A DNA stretch of 64,000 nt from Piscinibacter defluvii (GTDB taxonomy: Bacteria; Pseudomonadota; Gammaproteobacteria; Burkholderiales; Burkholderiaceae_C). Positions 44,443 through 55,666 of the stretch are shown in pieces. The stretch lies in NCBI RefSeq assembly GCF_004011805.1, contig NZ_RCHJ01000005.1, forward strand, positions 310,001-374,000. The letters are read 5' to 3'. The notes under the pieces are model-generated. The model did no database searches and had not been told where the DNA came from. It worked only from the letters and a program-made list of their open reading frames with translations. Numbering within the stretch: the stretch's first letter is position 1; each line of letters opens with the position of its first letter. The position numbers and the translations under genes were made by a program.

Positions 44443-45723
44443 ATGAACCACGTGATCCTCGGCGCCGGCCCGGCCGGCGTCATCGCGGCGGAGACGATCC
44501 GCAAGCACGCCCCGAACGACCGCATCGTGATCGTCGGCGACGAGCCCGAGCGGCCGTACTCGCGCATGGCGATCCCCTACCTGCTGATCGGCAACGTCGG
44601 CGAGGAGGGCACGCACCTGCGCCACGCGCCGGACCACTTCGACCGGCTGTGCATCGAGCTGAAGCAAGGCCGCGCGACGCGCGTGGACACCGGCAAGCGC
44701 GAGCTGGTGCTGGAAGGCGGCGCCACACTGCCCTTCGACCGCCTGCTGATCGCCACCGGCTCGCGCCCGGTGCGCCCGCCGATCCCCGGCATCGACAGCG
44801 CCGGCGTGCACCCTTGCTGGACCCTGAAGGACGCGCGCGCGATCATGCAGCTCGCGACCAAGGGCGCGCGCGTGCTGCAGATGGGCGCGGGCTTCATCGG
44901 CTGCATCATCATGGAGGCGCTCGCGGCGCGCGGCGTGCAGCTCACCGTCGTCGAGATGGGCGACCGCATGGTGCCGCGCATGATGGGCCCGACCGCCGGC
45001 GGCATGATCCGCGAGTGGTGCGAGAAGCAAGGCGTGCGGGTGTTCACCGGCACGCGCGTGGAGGCGATCGAGGCGCATGCGCCGCTGAAGGTGCGGCTGT
45101 CGAACGGGCAGTTCCTCGAGGTCGACCTCGTCATCAGCGCCACCGGCGTGAAGCCGGCGATCGGCTTCCTCGAGAACAGCGACATCAAGTGCCTGCAGGG
45201 CGTGCTGACCGACGAGCACCTGCAGACCTCGGTGGCCGGCGTCTATGCCGCAGGCGACTGCGCGGAGGCCTTCGACATCGCCACAGGCAAGCCCGTGGTC
45301 AGCGCGATCCAGCCCAACGCGGCCGAGCAGGCGCGCGTGGCGGCGCTGAACATGGTGGGCCAGCCCACCACGCTGAAGGGTGTCACGCAGATCAACGTGC
45401 TCGACACGCTGGGCCTGATCTCCACCAGCTTCGGTGCCTGGCAGGGCGTGCCGGGCGGCCAGCAGGTCGAACTGACCGACCGGGGTGCCGATGGAGGAAG
45501 GGGCAAGCACCTGAGCCTGCAGTTCGGCGGCGACGTGATGGTCGGCTGCAACAGCATCGGCTGGACCGAGCACGTGGGCGTGATGCGCGGGCTGGTCGAG
45601 GGCCAGGTCAAGCTCGGCGCCTGGAAGGACCGGCTGCTCGCGGACCCGACGCTGCTGATGGAGGCCTACCTCGCGAGCGCCCAGGCGCAGGCCGAGCGTG
45701 CGCTCGTGCCCGGGCGCCGATGA
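44443..45723 (+). CDS. aorC: FAD-dependent NAD(P)H oxidoreductase subunit of the AOR complex
   Basis: The 426-residue flavoprotein has FAD motif ILGAGPAGVIAAETI at the N-terminus, ATGSRPVRPP, a second Rossmann motif QMGAGFIGCIIMEAL for NAD(H), and VAGVYAAGDCAEA near the end. It belongs to the pyridine nucleotide-disulphide reductase-like group without the redox disulphide. In AorABC complexes this subunit lets the tungsten enzyme use NAD+ as acceptor. Good RBS (AGGAA). Its stop overlaps the MoaD-like start (ATGA). Confidence 0.87.
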   Translation: MNHVILGAGPAGVIAAETIRKHAPNDRIVIVGDEPERPYSRMAIPYLLIGNVGEEGTHLRHAPDHFDRLCIELKQGRATRVDTGKRELVLEGGATLPFDRLLIATGSRPVRPPIPGIDSAGVHPCWTLKDARAIMQLATKGARVLQMGAGFIGCIIMEALAARGVQLTVVEMGDRMVPRMMGPTAGGMIREWCEKQGVRVFTGTRVEAIEAHAPLKVRLSNGQFLEVDLVISATGVKPAIGFLENSDIKCLQGVLTDEHLQTSVAGVYAAGDCAEAFDIATGKPVVSAIQPNAAEQARVAALNMVGQPTTLKGVTQINVLDTLGLISTSFGAWQGVPGGQQVELTDRGADGGRGKHLSLQFGGDVMVGCNSIGWTEHVGVMRGLVEGQVKLGAWKDRLLADPTLLMEAYLASAQAQAERALVPGRR

Positions 45724-45974
45724 AAATCGTCTTCAAGCTGTACGCGAGCCTGACGCAGTACCTGCCGGCCGAATCGCGCTACGACAACCGGCTGTCGCTG
45801 GAGCTGCCCGAGGGCAGCTCGGTCGCGCAGGTGATCGAGCCCTTCGGCCTGCCCCAGAAGCTGGTGCACCTGGTGCTCGTCAACGGCGTCTACGTGCCAC
45901 CCGAGCAGCGCCTCTCACACGTGCTGAAGGACGGCGACGTGCTGGCGATCTGGCCGCCCATCGCCGGGGGTTAG
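45720..45974 (+). CDS. aorD: MoaD/ThiS-like small sulphur-carrier protein
   Basis: The 84-residue protein has the ubiquitin-like fold of MoaD and ends in the double glycine (IWPPIAGG) needed for C-terminal thiocarboxylate formation. Such a dedicated MoaD paralogue in an aor operon fits a role in building the tungsten pterin cofactor. ATG 45720 overlaps the end of aorC by four bases, and the next gene starts five bases after its stop. Confidence 0.85.
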   Translation: MKIVFKLYASLTQYLPAESRYDNRLSLELPEGSSVAQVIEPFGLPQKLVHLVLVNGVYVPPEQRLSHVLKDGDVLAIWPPIAGG

Positions 45975-45978
45975 CGGC

Positions 45979-46274
45979 GTGCAGTCCTGGTACCCCGAAC
46001 GCTTCGAGCGCGAGATGGGGTGCACTGAAGACGAACTGCTGCGCTGGCTGCCCGGCGCGCTGGAGTGCGCGCCGCTCGCGCTGGAGCCGGGCCGGGCATG
46101 CGCCCGCCTGGGCGGCGGTGAGCTGCGCCTGTCCTGGCACGCGCTGCCGCCGCGCCGCATCGCGCTGCTGGCGATGCCGCGCCTGGCGATCGTCTTCGCC
46201 TTCGAGGGCGTGAGCGAGACCGAACGCCAGCGCGTGATGCGCCGCTTCGATCTCTACACGCAGCGCGGCGGCGG

Positions 46275-46278
<4 letters not shown>
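45979..46278 (+). CDS. Small protein of unknown function, last gene of the aor operon
   Basis: The 99-residue protein starts with GTG at 45979, five bases after the MoaD-like gene. It contains [57 protein letters not shown] and a C-terminal helix with [17 protein letters not shown]. Aor operons of this class carry a fifth small gene (AorE) at this place, with a presumed cofactor role. I assign it there by position only. Its stop shares CTAG with the convergent chaperonin gene. Confidence 0.7.
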
Positions 46279-47906
<1,628 letters not shown>

Positions 47907-48260
47907 GGTGTCGGGTGTCGTGCAGCGGGGAACCATGGTCCTGCGCCGGGCTGCTGCCCCGGTTGAGTCCGATCAAGCGGGGTCCGGCTGATGCTTGCGG
48001 GGTCGCGATCGAGGGTTGGGGTTGGCTGTCGTCGATCGACCCAAACCCGTCGTACTCGCAATCGAACTCGCGCGCCATCAGCAGACACTCGTAAGAGACA
48101 AGTGTGGACCGCCATGCTTGGGTTATCGAATCGGCTCAGTCGTTGCGCCACAATCGGTCCGTTGTTTCGCATTTGCGAGTGCAGGCTCCGATGGTGTGAG
48201 GAGCCACCGCCGCGACGTTGGGGGCTTCCTGGCGACGCCGGGCAGCAGAGGAGATGTGTG
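47907..48260. other. 354-bp divergent intergenic region with no gene
   Basis: This gap between the chaperonin and the sensor kinase carries no credible coding frame. It holds the FNR-like box at 47963-47976 near the chaperonin side. The rest is less GC-rich than the genes around it and shows no strong repeat. It presumably contains both promoters. Confidence 0.6.
47963..47976. promoter_or_regulatory. FNR/ANR-like box upstream of the orphan chaperonin gene
   Basis: TTGAG-TCCG-ATCAA matches the consensus TTGAT-N4-ATCAA at nine of ten positions. Placed 57-70 bases before the chaperonin start, it could centre near -41 of a promoter and activate the gene at low oxygen. A single short motif can arise by chance. 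Confidence 0.45.
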
Positions 48261-49793
48261 GTGGCAACACCTCCGATCGATCTGAACGAACGCCGCCGTC
48301 AGGACGCACTGATCGGACTGGGCGTGCTCGACACGCTGCCGGAGCCGGTCTTCGATGCCATCACTTCAGCAGCGGCCGAAGCCTGCGGGGTCCCGATCGC
48401 GCTCGTGTCCTTGGTCGACGCGGATCGCCAATGGTTCAAGTCCAACATCGGCCTGCCGGGAGTCGAGCAGACGTCACGGGACGTGGCCTTCTGCGATCAC
48501 GCGATCCGCGGCAGCGAGCTGTTGGAAGTGCCCAGCGCCGAGCACGACGCCCGGTTCGCCGCCAATCCGCTCGTGACCGGCGAGCCCCATATCCGCTTCT
48601 ACGCCGGAGCGCCGATCGAACTGCCCGGCGGCGAGCGCGTGGGCACGGTGTGCGTGATCGATCGCGAACCCCGCCAATTGACGCAGGCGCAGCGTGCGCT
48701 CCTGGTCGGACTGGGCCGCGTGGCGAGCGCGGCGCTGGTCGATCGCCAGCGGCAACTCGCGCTGTCCCGCCAGGTCGCGGTCAGCGAGGCACGCTATCGG
48801 GCCATCGTGGAGGACCAGTCCGAGCTGATTTCGCTGGCGAGTCCCGACGGCGTGCTGAGCTTCGTCAACCAAGCGTATGCAAGGCACTACGGGACGCCTG
48901 CCGAGCAGATGGTCGGACGCCGTCTGCTCGACTTCGTTGCTGCAGCCGACCGGGCCGCGGTGGCCTCCCGCCTGGAGGATCTGGTCGCGGGCCGCGAGAT
49001 CGCCAAGTCCGTGAATCGGACCCGAGCGTCCACAGGCGACGAACGCTGGGTGGAGTGGACGAACCGGCCGCTCGTGGACGAAGCGGGGCGCTGTACGGCG
49101 ATCCACTCCGTCGGGCGCGACGTGACCGAGCAGCACCTGGCCGAATTGCGTCTGCGCGAAGCGCTGCACGAGAAGGACACGCTGCTCAAGGAGGTGTACC
49201 ACCGCGTCAAGAACAACCTCCAGCTGGTGCAGAGCCTGCTGAACCTCCAGCATCGCGGCACGGCCGACGCATCGGCGCAGGCGGCGCTGGCGGACAGCGC
49301 GCGGCGCATCCGCGCCATGGCGCTGGTCCACGAGAAGCTGTACCAATCGCACAGCCTGGCCTCGATCACGCTCGGCGCCTACGCGCGCGAGCTGCTTCGA
49401 CACATCGGCGAAGCGGCATCCACGGCTGCTCGCGGCATCGAGATCCGGGCAGACATCGCGGACGTTCACGCTCCGCTGGACGCCGCCATCCCCTTCGGCC
49501 TGCTGCTGAACGAACTGGTGTTCAATGCCCTGGAACACGCGTTCGAAGGCCGCTCCGCCGGACGGGTGGACGTGTCGCTGGACCTGCAGGAAGGTGTGCC
49601 GCTGCTGCGCGTGCAGGACGACGGCGCAGGCCTGGAGCCCGGGTTCTCCTGCTCCCAGGCCACGGGCATGGGTCTGCATCTGGCCATGTCGCTGGCCACG
49701 CAGCTCGGCGGCTCGCTGCAGGCACGCGCCGGCCGGGCCGGCGGCGCCGAGTTCATCGTGCCACTGCCCGGGCTCGTGCGTCAGGCGGGCTGA
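48261..49793 (+). CDS. Soluble GAF-PAS sensor histidine kinase (HisKA_2 type)
   Basis: The 510-residue protein has an N-terminal GAF domain (PEPVFDAITSAAAEACGVPIALVSLVD, IRFYAGAPIELPGGERVGTVCVID), a PAS domain (LISLASPDGVLSFVNQAYARHYG) and a HisKA_2 dimerisation box with His314 (YHRVKNNLQLVQSLL), then an HATPase domain (NELVFNALEHAF, QDDGAGL). No membrane helices. AGAGGAG favours GTG 48261. The response regulator is not obvious; the neighbouring kinase gene carries a receiver domain. Its end overlaps the convergent kinase gene by 13 bases. Confidence 0.88.
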   Translation: MATPPIDLNERRRQDALIGLGVLDTLPEPVFDAITSAAAEACGVPIALVSLVDADRQWFKSNIGLPGVEQTSRDVAFCDHAIRGSELLEVPSAEHDARFAANPLVTGEPHIRFYAGAPIELPGGERVGTVCVIDREPRQLTQAQRALLVGLGRVASAALVDRQRQLALSRQVAVSEARYRAIVEDQSELISLASPDGVLSFVNQAYARHYGTPAEQMVGRRLLDFVAAADRAAVASRLEDLVAGREIAKSVNRTRASTGDERWVEWTNRPLVDEAGRCTAIHSVGRDVTEQHLAELRLREALHEKDTLLKEVYHRVKNNLQLVQSLLNLQHRGTADASAQAALADSARRIRAMALVHEKLYQSHSLASITLGAYARELLRHIGEAASTAARGIEIRADIADVHAPLDAAIPFGLLLNELVFNALEHAFEGRSAGRVDVSLDLQEGVPLLRVQDDGAGLEPGFSCSQATGMGLHLAMSLATQLGGSLQARAGRAGGAEFIVPLPGLVRQAG

Positions 49794-51697
49794 ACCTCGT
49801 CGGCGCGGGGCAGCGACACGGTCACGGTCGTGCCGGAACGCGAGACGCTCCGGACGGTCAGCGTGCCGCCCATCTCCTCGACCAGGCTGCGTGAGATGAC
49901 CAGGCCGAGGCCGGTCCCGGGAATGGTGGTGCGCTCCGCCCCCAGGCGATCGAAGGGCTGGAACAGCCGATCGAGCTGCTCCGGCGTCATGCCGATGCCC
50001 TCATCCTCGATGCGCAGCTCCACGCGGCCGTGGGACTCCGTCGCATCCCAGCGAACCACGCCGCCAGTGCGGTTGTACTTGATGGCATTCGATCCGATAT
50101 TCAGCAGAACCTGCCGCAGACGCCGCGCATCGGCCATCACGCGCAGCGCAGGCACGCGTGCCTCGAGCCCGATCCCTTGCACCGCGGCCTGGCCGCGCAG
50201 GAGGACCAGTACCTCGTCGACGGCCGTCGACAGGGCGACCGGCGCCGGCTCCAGCTGCAACTGGCCCTGGGCGGCCCGGTTGAGATCGAGCAGGTCGGTC
50301 ACGAGCTCCAGCAGGTGCTTGCCCGCGGTGTGGATCTGCTTGGCGTACATGCCCACGTCGGCAGACGCCGGCCGGCCCTGCTGCAGCTCGAGCAGCTGCG
50401 CGAATCCCATGACGGCATTGAGCGGGGTGCGCATCTCGTGGCTGACCCGCGAGAGGAACTCGCTCTTGGCCGCCGCGGCCATCTCGCTCGCCTCCCGGTG
50501 CATCCGCTCCTCGGCGAGCGCGGCCAAATGTTCCGCGGCCTGCTTCTGCTCGGTCAGGTCATGCACCTGGTAGAGGTAGCAGGAGGCGCGATCGTCGTCG
50601 TGCAGGCGCGACACGCTGACCAGCGTCCAGACCGGCGCGGCCTCTGCCGGGCGGCGATATCGCTTCTCGAACTGCACCACGCCTGTCGATGAGCCGGCCA
50701 GTTCGTGAAGCCGCTGCACCTCGTGGGCGCGGTCCTCCGGGTGGGTCACGCCGGTGTGGCTGAGGCCGCGCAGCTCGTCACGCGCAAGGCCCAGCAGCTT
50801 GCACAGGGCATCGTTGACCTGGATGAACTCGCCGGCGAACGAGACCAGCGCCATGCCCAGGGGCGCGTTGTCGAACGCATTGCGGAACCGCGCTTCGCTC
50901 GCGCGCAACTGCGCCTCGTGGGCGACGCGCGGGGCAGCGTCGCGCAGCACGAGCACGGCGCCGAGCCGGCGACCCTCGTCGTCGTCCACGGGGCCGGCCG
51001 CCTCGTCGACGATCCGGTCTTCGCCGGTGCGGGTCAACAGCGACCTGGCGTGCGTCACCGGCGCGGGCCGGCCCTCGCGGAGCACGTCCGAGACCAACCG
51101 GGCAGCGTCCGGGTCGGGCCCTGGGTCCGGGCCGCCGGAGCGCATGCGCACGATCTCGCCCACGTCTCGGCCCACGGCATCTTCATGGGCCCAACCCGTC
51201 AGGGCCTCAGCGGCCGGGTTGAGGAAACGGATCCTCGCCGCCGGGTCCGTCACGACGACGCCATCTGACACACAGTGCAGGGTATGCGCGAACCAGCGGT
51301 CCGCTTCGCGCAGCTGACGCTCCATGCGCGACTTGGTCAGTGCCACCTCGATGCCGGCACGCAGTTCGCGGATCTGGTAGGGCTTGGTCAGGTAACCGTA
51401 GGGCGCCGTGCGCGCTGCGCGCTGAACGGTGTCGTCGTCGCTGTGCGACGTCAGGAAGATCAGCGGCACGGGCAGCCGCCGGCGAATCGCCTCGGCGGTG
51501 GCGATGCCGTCCATCGCGCCCTGCAGCCGCACGTCCATCAGCACCAGCTGCGGCGGCTGTTGGTCGAAGGCCCGCAGGGCCTGTTCGCCGCTGGACGCGA
51601 CGCCCGTGACCTCGTATCCCAGTTCCTCGAGGCTCAGCTTCAGGTCGAGGGCCACGATGGCCTCGTCCTCCACGATCAGGATGGCAGCTCGGTCCAT
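49781..51697 (-). CDS. Receiver-PAS-PAS-histidine kinase hybrid
   Basis: The 638-residue protein begins with a receiver domain (phospho-acceptor Asp55 in LVLMDVRL, acidic pocket VEDE, Lys in YLTKPY). Two PAS domains follow (DGVVVTDPAARIRFLNPAAEALTG and LGMALVSFAGEFIQVNDALCKLLG), then a HisKA core with His420 (SRVSHEMRTPLNAVMGF) and HATPase motifs (NIGSNAIKYN, EDEGIGM, GTGLGLVIS). A receiver at the front lets an upstream kinase, perhaps one of its two HisKA_2 neighbours, control it. ATG 51697 is chosen over TTG 51703. Confidence 0.9.
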   Translation of the reverse strand: MDRAAILIVEDEAIVALDLKLSLEELGYEVTGVASSGEQALRAFDQQPPQLVLMDVRLQGAMDGIATAEAIRRRLPVPLIFLTSHSDDDTVQRAARTAPYGYLTKPYQIRELRAGIEVALTKSRMERQLREADRWFAHTLHCVSDGVVVTDPAARIRFLNPAAEALTGWAHEDAVGRDVGEIVRMRSGGPDPGPDPDAARLVSDVLREGRPAPVTHARSLLTRTGEDRIVDEAAGPVDDDEGRRLGAVLVLRDAAPRVAHEAQLRASEARFRNAFDNAPLGMALVSFAGEFIQVNDALCKLLGLARDELRGLSHTGVTHPEDRAHEVQRLHELAGSSTGVVQFEKRYRRPAEAAPVWTLVSVSRLHDDDRASCYLYQVHDLTEQKQAAEHLAALAEERMHREASEMAAAAKSEFLSRVSHEMRTPLNAVMGFAQLLELQQGRPASADVGMYAKQIHTAGKHLLELVTDLLDLNRAAQGQLQLEPAPVALSTAVDEVLVLLRGQAAVQGIGLEARVPALRVMADARRLRQVLLNIGSNAIKYNRTGGVVRWDATESHGRVELRIEDEGIGMTPEQLDRLFQPFDRLGAERTTIPGTGLGLVISRSLVEEMGGTLTVRSVSRSGTTVTVSLPRADEVQPA

Positions 51698-51759
51698 GGT
51701 CAAGGCTCACGCACGAGAATGGCGGGATTGTGATGGAGTCGGCTTGATTGGCGGCGGGC

Positions 51760-53742
51760 TCAGAGCAGTCGCGTGAACTGCGCCGTGAACTTCGCCCCGT
51801 TCGCGCTGGTGGCGCACAGCTGGCCGCCCAGCTGGCCGGCCAGGCTCCCCGCCAGCTGCAAGCCCATCGACGTGGCTCGGGCCAGGTCGAAGCCGGGGGG
51901 CAGCCCCACGCCGTCGTCCTCGACCTCCAGCGTCGTCGTCTCGCCGTGCCGAGAAAGCCGGACCTGGATCGTGCCCATGCGGCCGTCGGGAAAGCCGTGC
52001 TTCAGGCTGTTGCCGACCAGTTCGGTGATCAGCAGGCCCAGCGGCACGGACACTTCCAGCGAAGCCTTCACCGGGTCGATGCCGGGCTGCAGGACGATGC
52101 CGCGCCGCGCCGCATCGCCCATGTCGGCCAGATAGCGGAGCAACTCGGCCAGATAGTCGGGCAGCGACACGGCATCGAGGTGGCCGGTCTGGTACAGCTT
52201 CTCGTGCACGAGCGCCATCGCATGCACGCGCTTCACGCTGTCGTCGAGCGCGGCCAGTGCCGGGCCTTCCGGCAGCGAGCGCCGCTGGAGGTTCAGCAGG
52301 CTCTGGACGACCTGCAGATTGTTCTTGACGCGGTGATAGACCTCCCGCAGCAGCGTCTCGCGCTCGGCCAGGGCCTGCTCGATGCGGCGCTGCTGCCGGT
52401 GCCGCTCCGTCACATCCGTGCTTGCGGTGTAGAGACCTTGCACCTGCCCACCGGGCCCCTTGGCCGGCACGAAGTGCGCCTCGATCACATGCGGTGTGCC
52501 GTCGCGAAGTTCCTCGAACTCGAAGTGCTGCGTGGCGCCCTGCAGCGCTGCGTTGACGCGTTGCTGCAACTCGGCCGGCAGCGGCTCCCCCGTCAGCTCT
52601 TCGCGTGTGCGCCCGAGGACGTCGTCGCGCGGCCGGTCGAACGGTTCGCATTGGGCCTGGTTGGCAAATCGGTAGCGCAACTCCCGGTCGAGGTAGGCGA
52701 TGCTCATCGGGACGTTGTCGGTGACCTCGCGCACGAAGCGCTCGCTCTGTTCGATGCGCCGTGCCGCCTGGTCTGCAGCCCGTTCGGCGGACTCCCGGCG
52801 GGCATAGTTGCGCGACAACTGCGTGGCGCCCCACAACCCGGCGGCTGCCACGATCGACAGGATCGAGACGTCCACGACGATGCGGGCGCGCCAGTCCGCC
52901 AGCGCATCCGTCATGGAGATGCCCGTGGAGACGACGAGGGCGCCCTGCGCTGTTTCCCGGTAGCTGTAGATGCGCTCGGTGCGGTCCCTCACCACGACCT
53001 GCCGCACGGTGCCGGCCGGCGCACTGGCCAGGTGTTCCTGGAACATCGGCGTCTGCGCCCAGCTGCGCCCGAGCAGCGCGTCATTCCGGGGGGAGGTGGC
53101 CAGCATCCAGCCGTCGCGCAGGAAGAGGGTGACGAAGCCGTTCCGGCCGGTGTCCACGCTGTCCAGCAAGGGCTGGACAGCGGCGACGCCGACCAGAGCG
53201 ACGAGGTGGTGACGGCCCGCGGGTGTTCCGCCATCGAGCTTCCAGCGGCTCACCGGGAACACCCATTGGCCGGTCGACTCGGCCCAGGGCTTGCCGATCG
53301 TCAGCCGGCTCGCGGACGCGGATGGCGCGCGATCCCGCCAGTCGGCCAGGAACGCGGCGTCCAGCACGGGCGCCGCACCGCTGCCGGCCACCGACTGCAG
53401 CGGCCGGCCTTCCGAGTCCAGGACATAGAGGGCCCGGATCAGGCCGTCGCCCGGCCACAGGGGGGGCACCGCTGCGCCGGCCTCCTGCGGTGTTATGACG
53501 ATGCCGCCGACGGGCGTGCCCGCCGAAGCCAGCCGGGATTCGAAGTCGCTGAGCACGGCGTCGACGCGACCGAGCAACTGAGCCGTCTGCTGATCGAGCA
53601 GCCGCGCCACGTTGGCCGTCGTCGACCGGGCCTCGGCGATCGAGCGCTGGTGCTCGCGCCGCAGGTCGTAGGCCACGAACCCGGCCAGGATCGCCAGGGC
53701 GAGACCGGCAAAGAGATAAGGCTGGAATCGTGCGGCGAGCAT
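51760..53742 (-). CDS. Membrane sensor histidine kinase, Cache-PAS-HisKA_2
   Basis: The 660-residue protein has two membrane helices (LFAGLALAILAGFVAY near the start, VDVSILSIVAAAGLWGA near 290) flanking a periplasmic double-Cache-like sensor (LIRALYVLDSEGRPLQSV, TGRNGFVTLFLRDGWML). Then come PAS (NVPMSIAYLDRELRYRFANQAQ) and HisKA_2 with His470 (YHRVKNNLQVVQSLL) and HATPase (ITELVGNSLKHGF, EDDGVGL). The kinase core is very like that of the gene at 48261. It precedes the receiver-kinase gene by 62 bases in the same direction and may signal to it. Confidence 0.9.
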   Translation of the reverse strand: MLAARFQPYLFAGLALAILAGFVAYDLRREHQRSIAEARSTTANVARLLDQQTAQLLGRVDAVLSDFESRLASAGTPVGGIVITPQEAGAAVPPLWPGDGLIRALYVLDSEGRPLQSVAGSGAAPVLDAAFLADWRDRAPSASASRLTIGKPWAESTGQWVFPVSRWKLDGGTPAGRHHLVALVGVAAVQPLLDSVDTGRNGFVTLFLRDGWMLATSPRNDALLGRSWAQTPMFQEHLASAPAGTVRQVVVRDRTERIYSYRETAQGALVVSTGISMTDALADWRARIVVDVSILSIVAAAGLWGATQLSRNYARRESAERAADQAARRIEQSERFVREVTDNVPMSIAYLDRELRYRFANQAQCEPFDRPRDDVLGRTREELTGEPLPAELQQRVNAALQGATQHFEFEELRDGTPHVIEAHFVPAKGPGGQVQGLYTASTDVTERHRQQRRIEQALAERETLLREVYHRVKNNLQVVQSLLNLQRRSLPEGPALAALDDSVKRVHAMALVHEKLYQTGHLDAVSLPDYLAELLRYLADMGDAARRGIVLQPGIDPVKASLEVSVPLGLLITELVGNSLKHGFPDGRMGTIQVRLSRHGETTTLEVEDDGVGLPPGFDLARATSMGLQLAGSLAGQLGGQLCATSANGAKFTAQFTRLL

Positions 53743-53817
53743 GTCGGCTGGCGTGGCGCATGCGAGTATGGCGCCTTACGCCGCGACCGGCTGCCCAGCA
53801 GACCGGGGCATCCGGCC

Positions 53818-54246
53818 TCACTTCGCGAGCGAGTCGCGGATCTGTCGCAGCAGCAGCACGTCCTCGGGCGTGGCCGGAGCGGGAGCCGGCGGCTCCGCCT
53901 TCTTGAGGCGGTTGATCTGGCGGATCATCATGAAGATGATGAACGCCAGGATGATGAAGTTCACCGCGACGGTGAGGAAGTTGCCGTAGGCGAACAGCGG
54001 CACCCCGGCCTTGGTGAGCGCTTCATAGGTCATCGGCCCCTGGAACGTGGTCGGCGGCGCCGACAGCAGCACGAAGTAGTTCGAGAAGTCGAGGCCCCCG
54101 AAGATCTTGCCGACGATCGGCATGATCAGGTCCTTGACGATCGAGTCGACGATCTTGCCGAACGCGCCGCCGATGATCACGCCGACGGCGAGGTCGACGA
54201 CGTTGCCCTTCATGGCGAACTCTTTGAACTCGGATGCGAAGCTCAT
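53818..54246 (-). CDS. mscL: Large-conductance mechanosensitive channel
   Basis: The 142-residue protein is a canonical MscL: an amphipathic start ([33 protein letters not shown] contains the gate helix), periplasmic loop, second helix ([20 protein letters not shown]) and a cytoplasmic helix bundle at the C-terminus. It opens under membrane tension to release solutes in hypo-osmotic shock. It lies in a same-strand group with a LysM/BON protein and an aquaporin. Confidence 0.95.
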   Translation of the reverse strand: MSFASEFKEFAMKGNVVDLAVGVIIGGAFGKIVDSIVKDLIMPIVGKIFGGLDFSNYFVLLSAPPTTFQGPMTYEALTKAGVPLFAYGNFLTVAVNFIILAFIIFMMIRQINRLKKAEPPAPAPATPEDVLLLRQIRDSLAK

Positions 54247-54288
54247 GGTGTGTCCTGGTGTGTCCTGGTATCTGTGGGTTGGCGGGTA

Positions 54289-54798
54289 TCAGGCCGGGAT
54301 GCGCAGCAGCTGGCCGGGATAGATCTTGTCGGGGTGGCCGAGCATGGGCTGGTTCGCCTCGAAGATCTTCATGTACGCACCCGCATTGCCGTAGTACGCC
54401 TTGGCAATCGCCGACAGCGTGTCGCCACGAACCACGGTGTGGTAACGCGACTCGTCGGCCGGCTGGGCGACCGTCATCAGGTCGTTGACCTGCGCCACGC
54501 CGGTGACGTTGCCGCAGCACAGCAGAATCTTCTCCTTCGTGGCCTGATCGGCCGCGGTGCCGGCGACGGTGGCCGTCGACGTGGCGCCGTCGAAGGTGAC
54601 CTGCAGGCCGTCGGCGCCGAGAGACTGTGCCGCGATGTAGGCCTCGATCGCGCTGCCGGCCTTCTGGTTCGCGGCTGCGGCGGCGGCCTGCAGCGCGGCG
54701 TTGTCCGGAGCGGCCTGCGCCTGCTGCGCGGCGGCCTCCGCGTCCTTGTGGCCGAACAGCTTCTCGCCGGCCTCCTTGAAGAAGCTCATGATGCCCAT
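54289..54798 (-). CDS. BON-LysM protein (Kbp/YgaU-like)
   Basis: The 169-residue protein has an N-terminal alanine-rich helical part, a BON domain (DGLQVTFDGATSTATVAGTAADQATKEKIL, broken by short loops) and a C-terminal LysM motif (YHTVVRGDTLSAIAKAYYGNAGAYMKIFEANQPML). This is the layout of Kbp, a potassium-binding protein of osmotic stress. A GGAG at good distance supports ATG 54798. Its neighbours mscL and aqpZ fit the same role. Confidence 0.88.
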   Translation of the reverse strand: MGIMSFFKEAGEKLFGHKDAEAAAQQAQAAPDNAALQAAAAAANQKAGSAIEAYIAAQSLGADGLQVTFDGATSTATVAGTAADQATKEKILLCCGNVTGVAQVNDLMTVAQPADESRYHTVVRGDTLSAIAKAYYGNAGAYMKIFEANQPMLGHPDKIYPGQLLRIPA

Positions 54799-54982
54799 GG
54801 TGGGTTCTCCGTGATCGGGCGCTGGGCCCGTGGTTGTAGTGATGTGCCCGTCCCGCCGCATCCTGACGCGGCAGCGCGACGTGCGCTGCGAAGCAAGTCC
54901 GTAAGGGCGGCCGGCGCGGCTTGCCGGAGCCGGTGTCGCACCTTCCGTGCAGCGCTGCTCGCCAGCTGCGGCCGGGTGACGA

Positions 54983-55666
54983 TCAGCGCTGGCCGACGAA
55001 TCGATAGACGAGCGCGCCGATCGCGGCGCCGACGATCGGCGCGACCCAGAACACCCACAGCTGCTCCACGGCCCAGCCGCCGGCGAACACGGCCACGCCG
55101 GTGCTGCGCGCCGGATTGACCGAGGTATTGGTGACGGGAATGCTGATCAGATGGATCAGCGTCAGGCACAGACCGATGGCGATGGGCGCGAAGCCGGCCG
55201 GCGCGCGATCGTCGGTCGCGCCCAGGATGACGACGAGGAACATGGCCGTCATGACCACCTCGCACACGACCGCGGCGAGCATCGAGTAGCCCCCGGGCGA
55301 GTGGGCGCCGAAGCCGTTTGACGCGAAGCCGCCGGCCACGTCGAAGCCGGCCTTGCCTGACGCGATGAGGTAGAGCACGCCGCCCGCGGCGATGGCGCCG
55401 ATCACCTGCGCGGCGATGTACGGGGCGAGGTCGCGTGCGGGGAATCGTCCACCGGCCCACAGGCCGATCGAGACGGCCGGGTTGAGATGGCAGCCGCTGA
55501 TGTGCCCGATGGCGTACGCCATGGTCAGCACGGTCAGCCCGAACGCCAGTGACACGCCGTGCAGCCCGATCCCGACACCGGGAAAGGCCGCGGCCAGTAC
55601 GGCGCTTCCGCATCCGCCCAGCACCAGCCAGAACGTGCCGACGAACTCTGCCGCGTATCGTTGCAT
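54983..55666 (-). CDS. aqpZ: Aquaporin Z
   Basis: The 227-residue membrane protein has six helices and the two NPA half-helix motifs (GCHLNPAVS and TSVNPARS). The selectivity-filter Arg follows the second motif and the family end [12 protein letters not shown] is present. It should conduct water rapidly across the inner membrane. ATG 55666 follows a strong GAGGAGG; the frame opens nine codons earlier without an RBS. Confidence 0.93.
   Translation of the reverse strand: MQRYAAEFVGTFWLVLGGCGSAVLAAAFPGVGIGLHGVSLAFGLTVLTMAYAIGHISGCHLNPAVSIGLWAGGRFPARDLAPYIAAQVIGAIAAGGVLYLIASGKAGFDVAGGFASNGFGAHSPGGYSMLAAVVCEVVMTAMFLVVILGATDDRAPAGFAPIAIGLCLTLIHLISIPVTNTSVNPARSTGVAVFAGGWAVEQLWVFWVAPIVGAAIGALVYRFVGQR

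Noticed and set aside
42433-45573. A frame of about 1046 codons antisense to the aor genes
   Set aside because: This is a codon-bias shadow of high-GC coding DNA; the product is low-complexity His/Arg/Ala/Leu/Val with no domain, and the plus-strand genes are certain.
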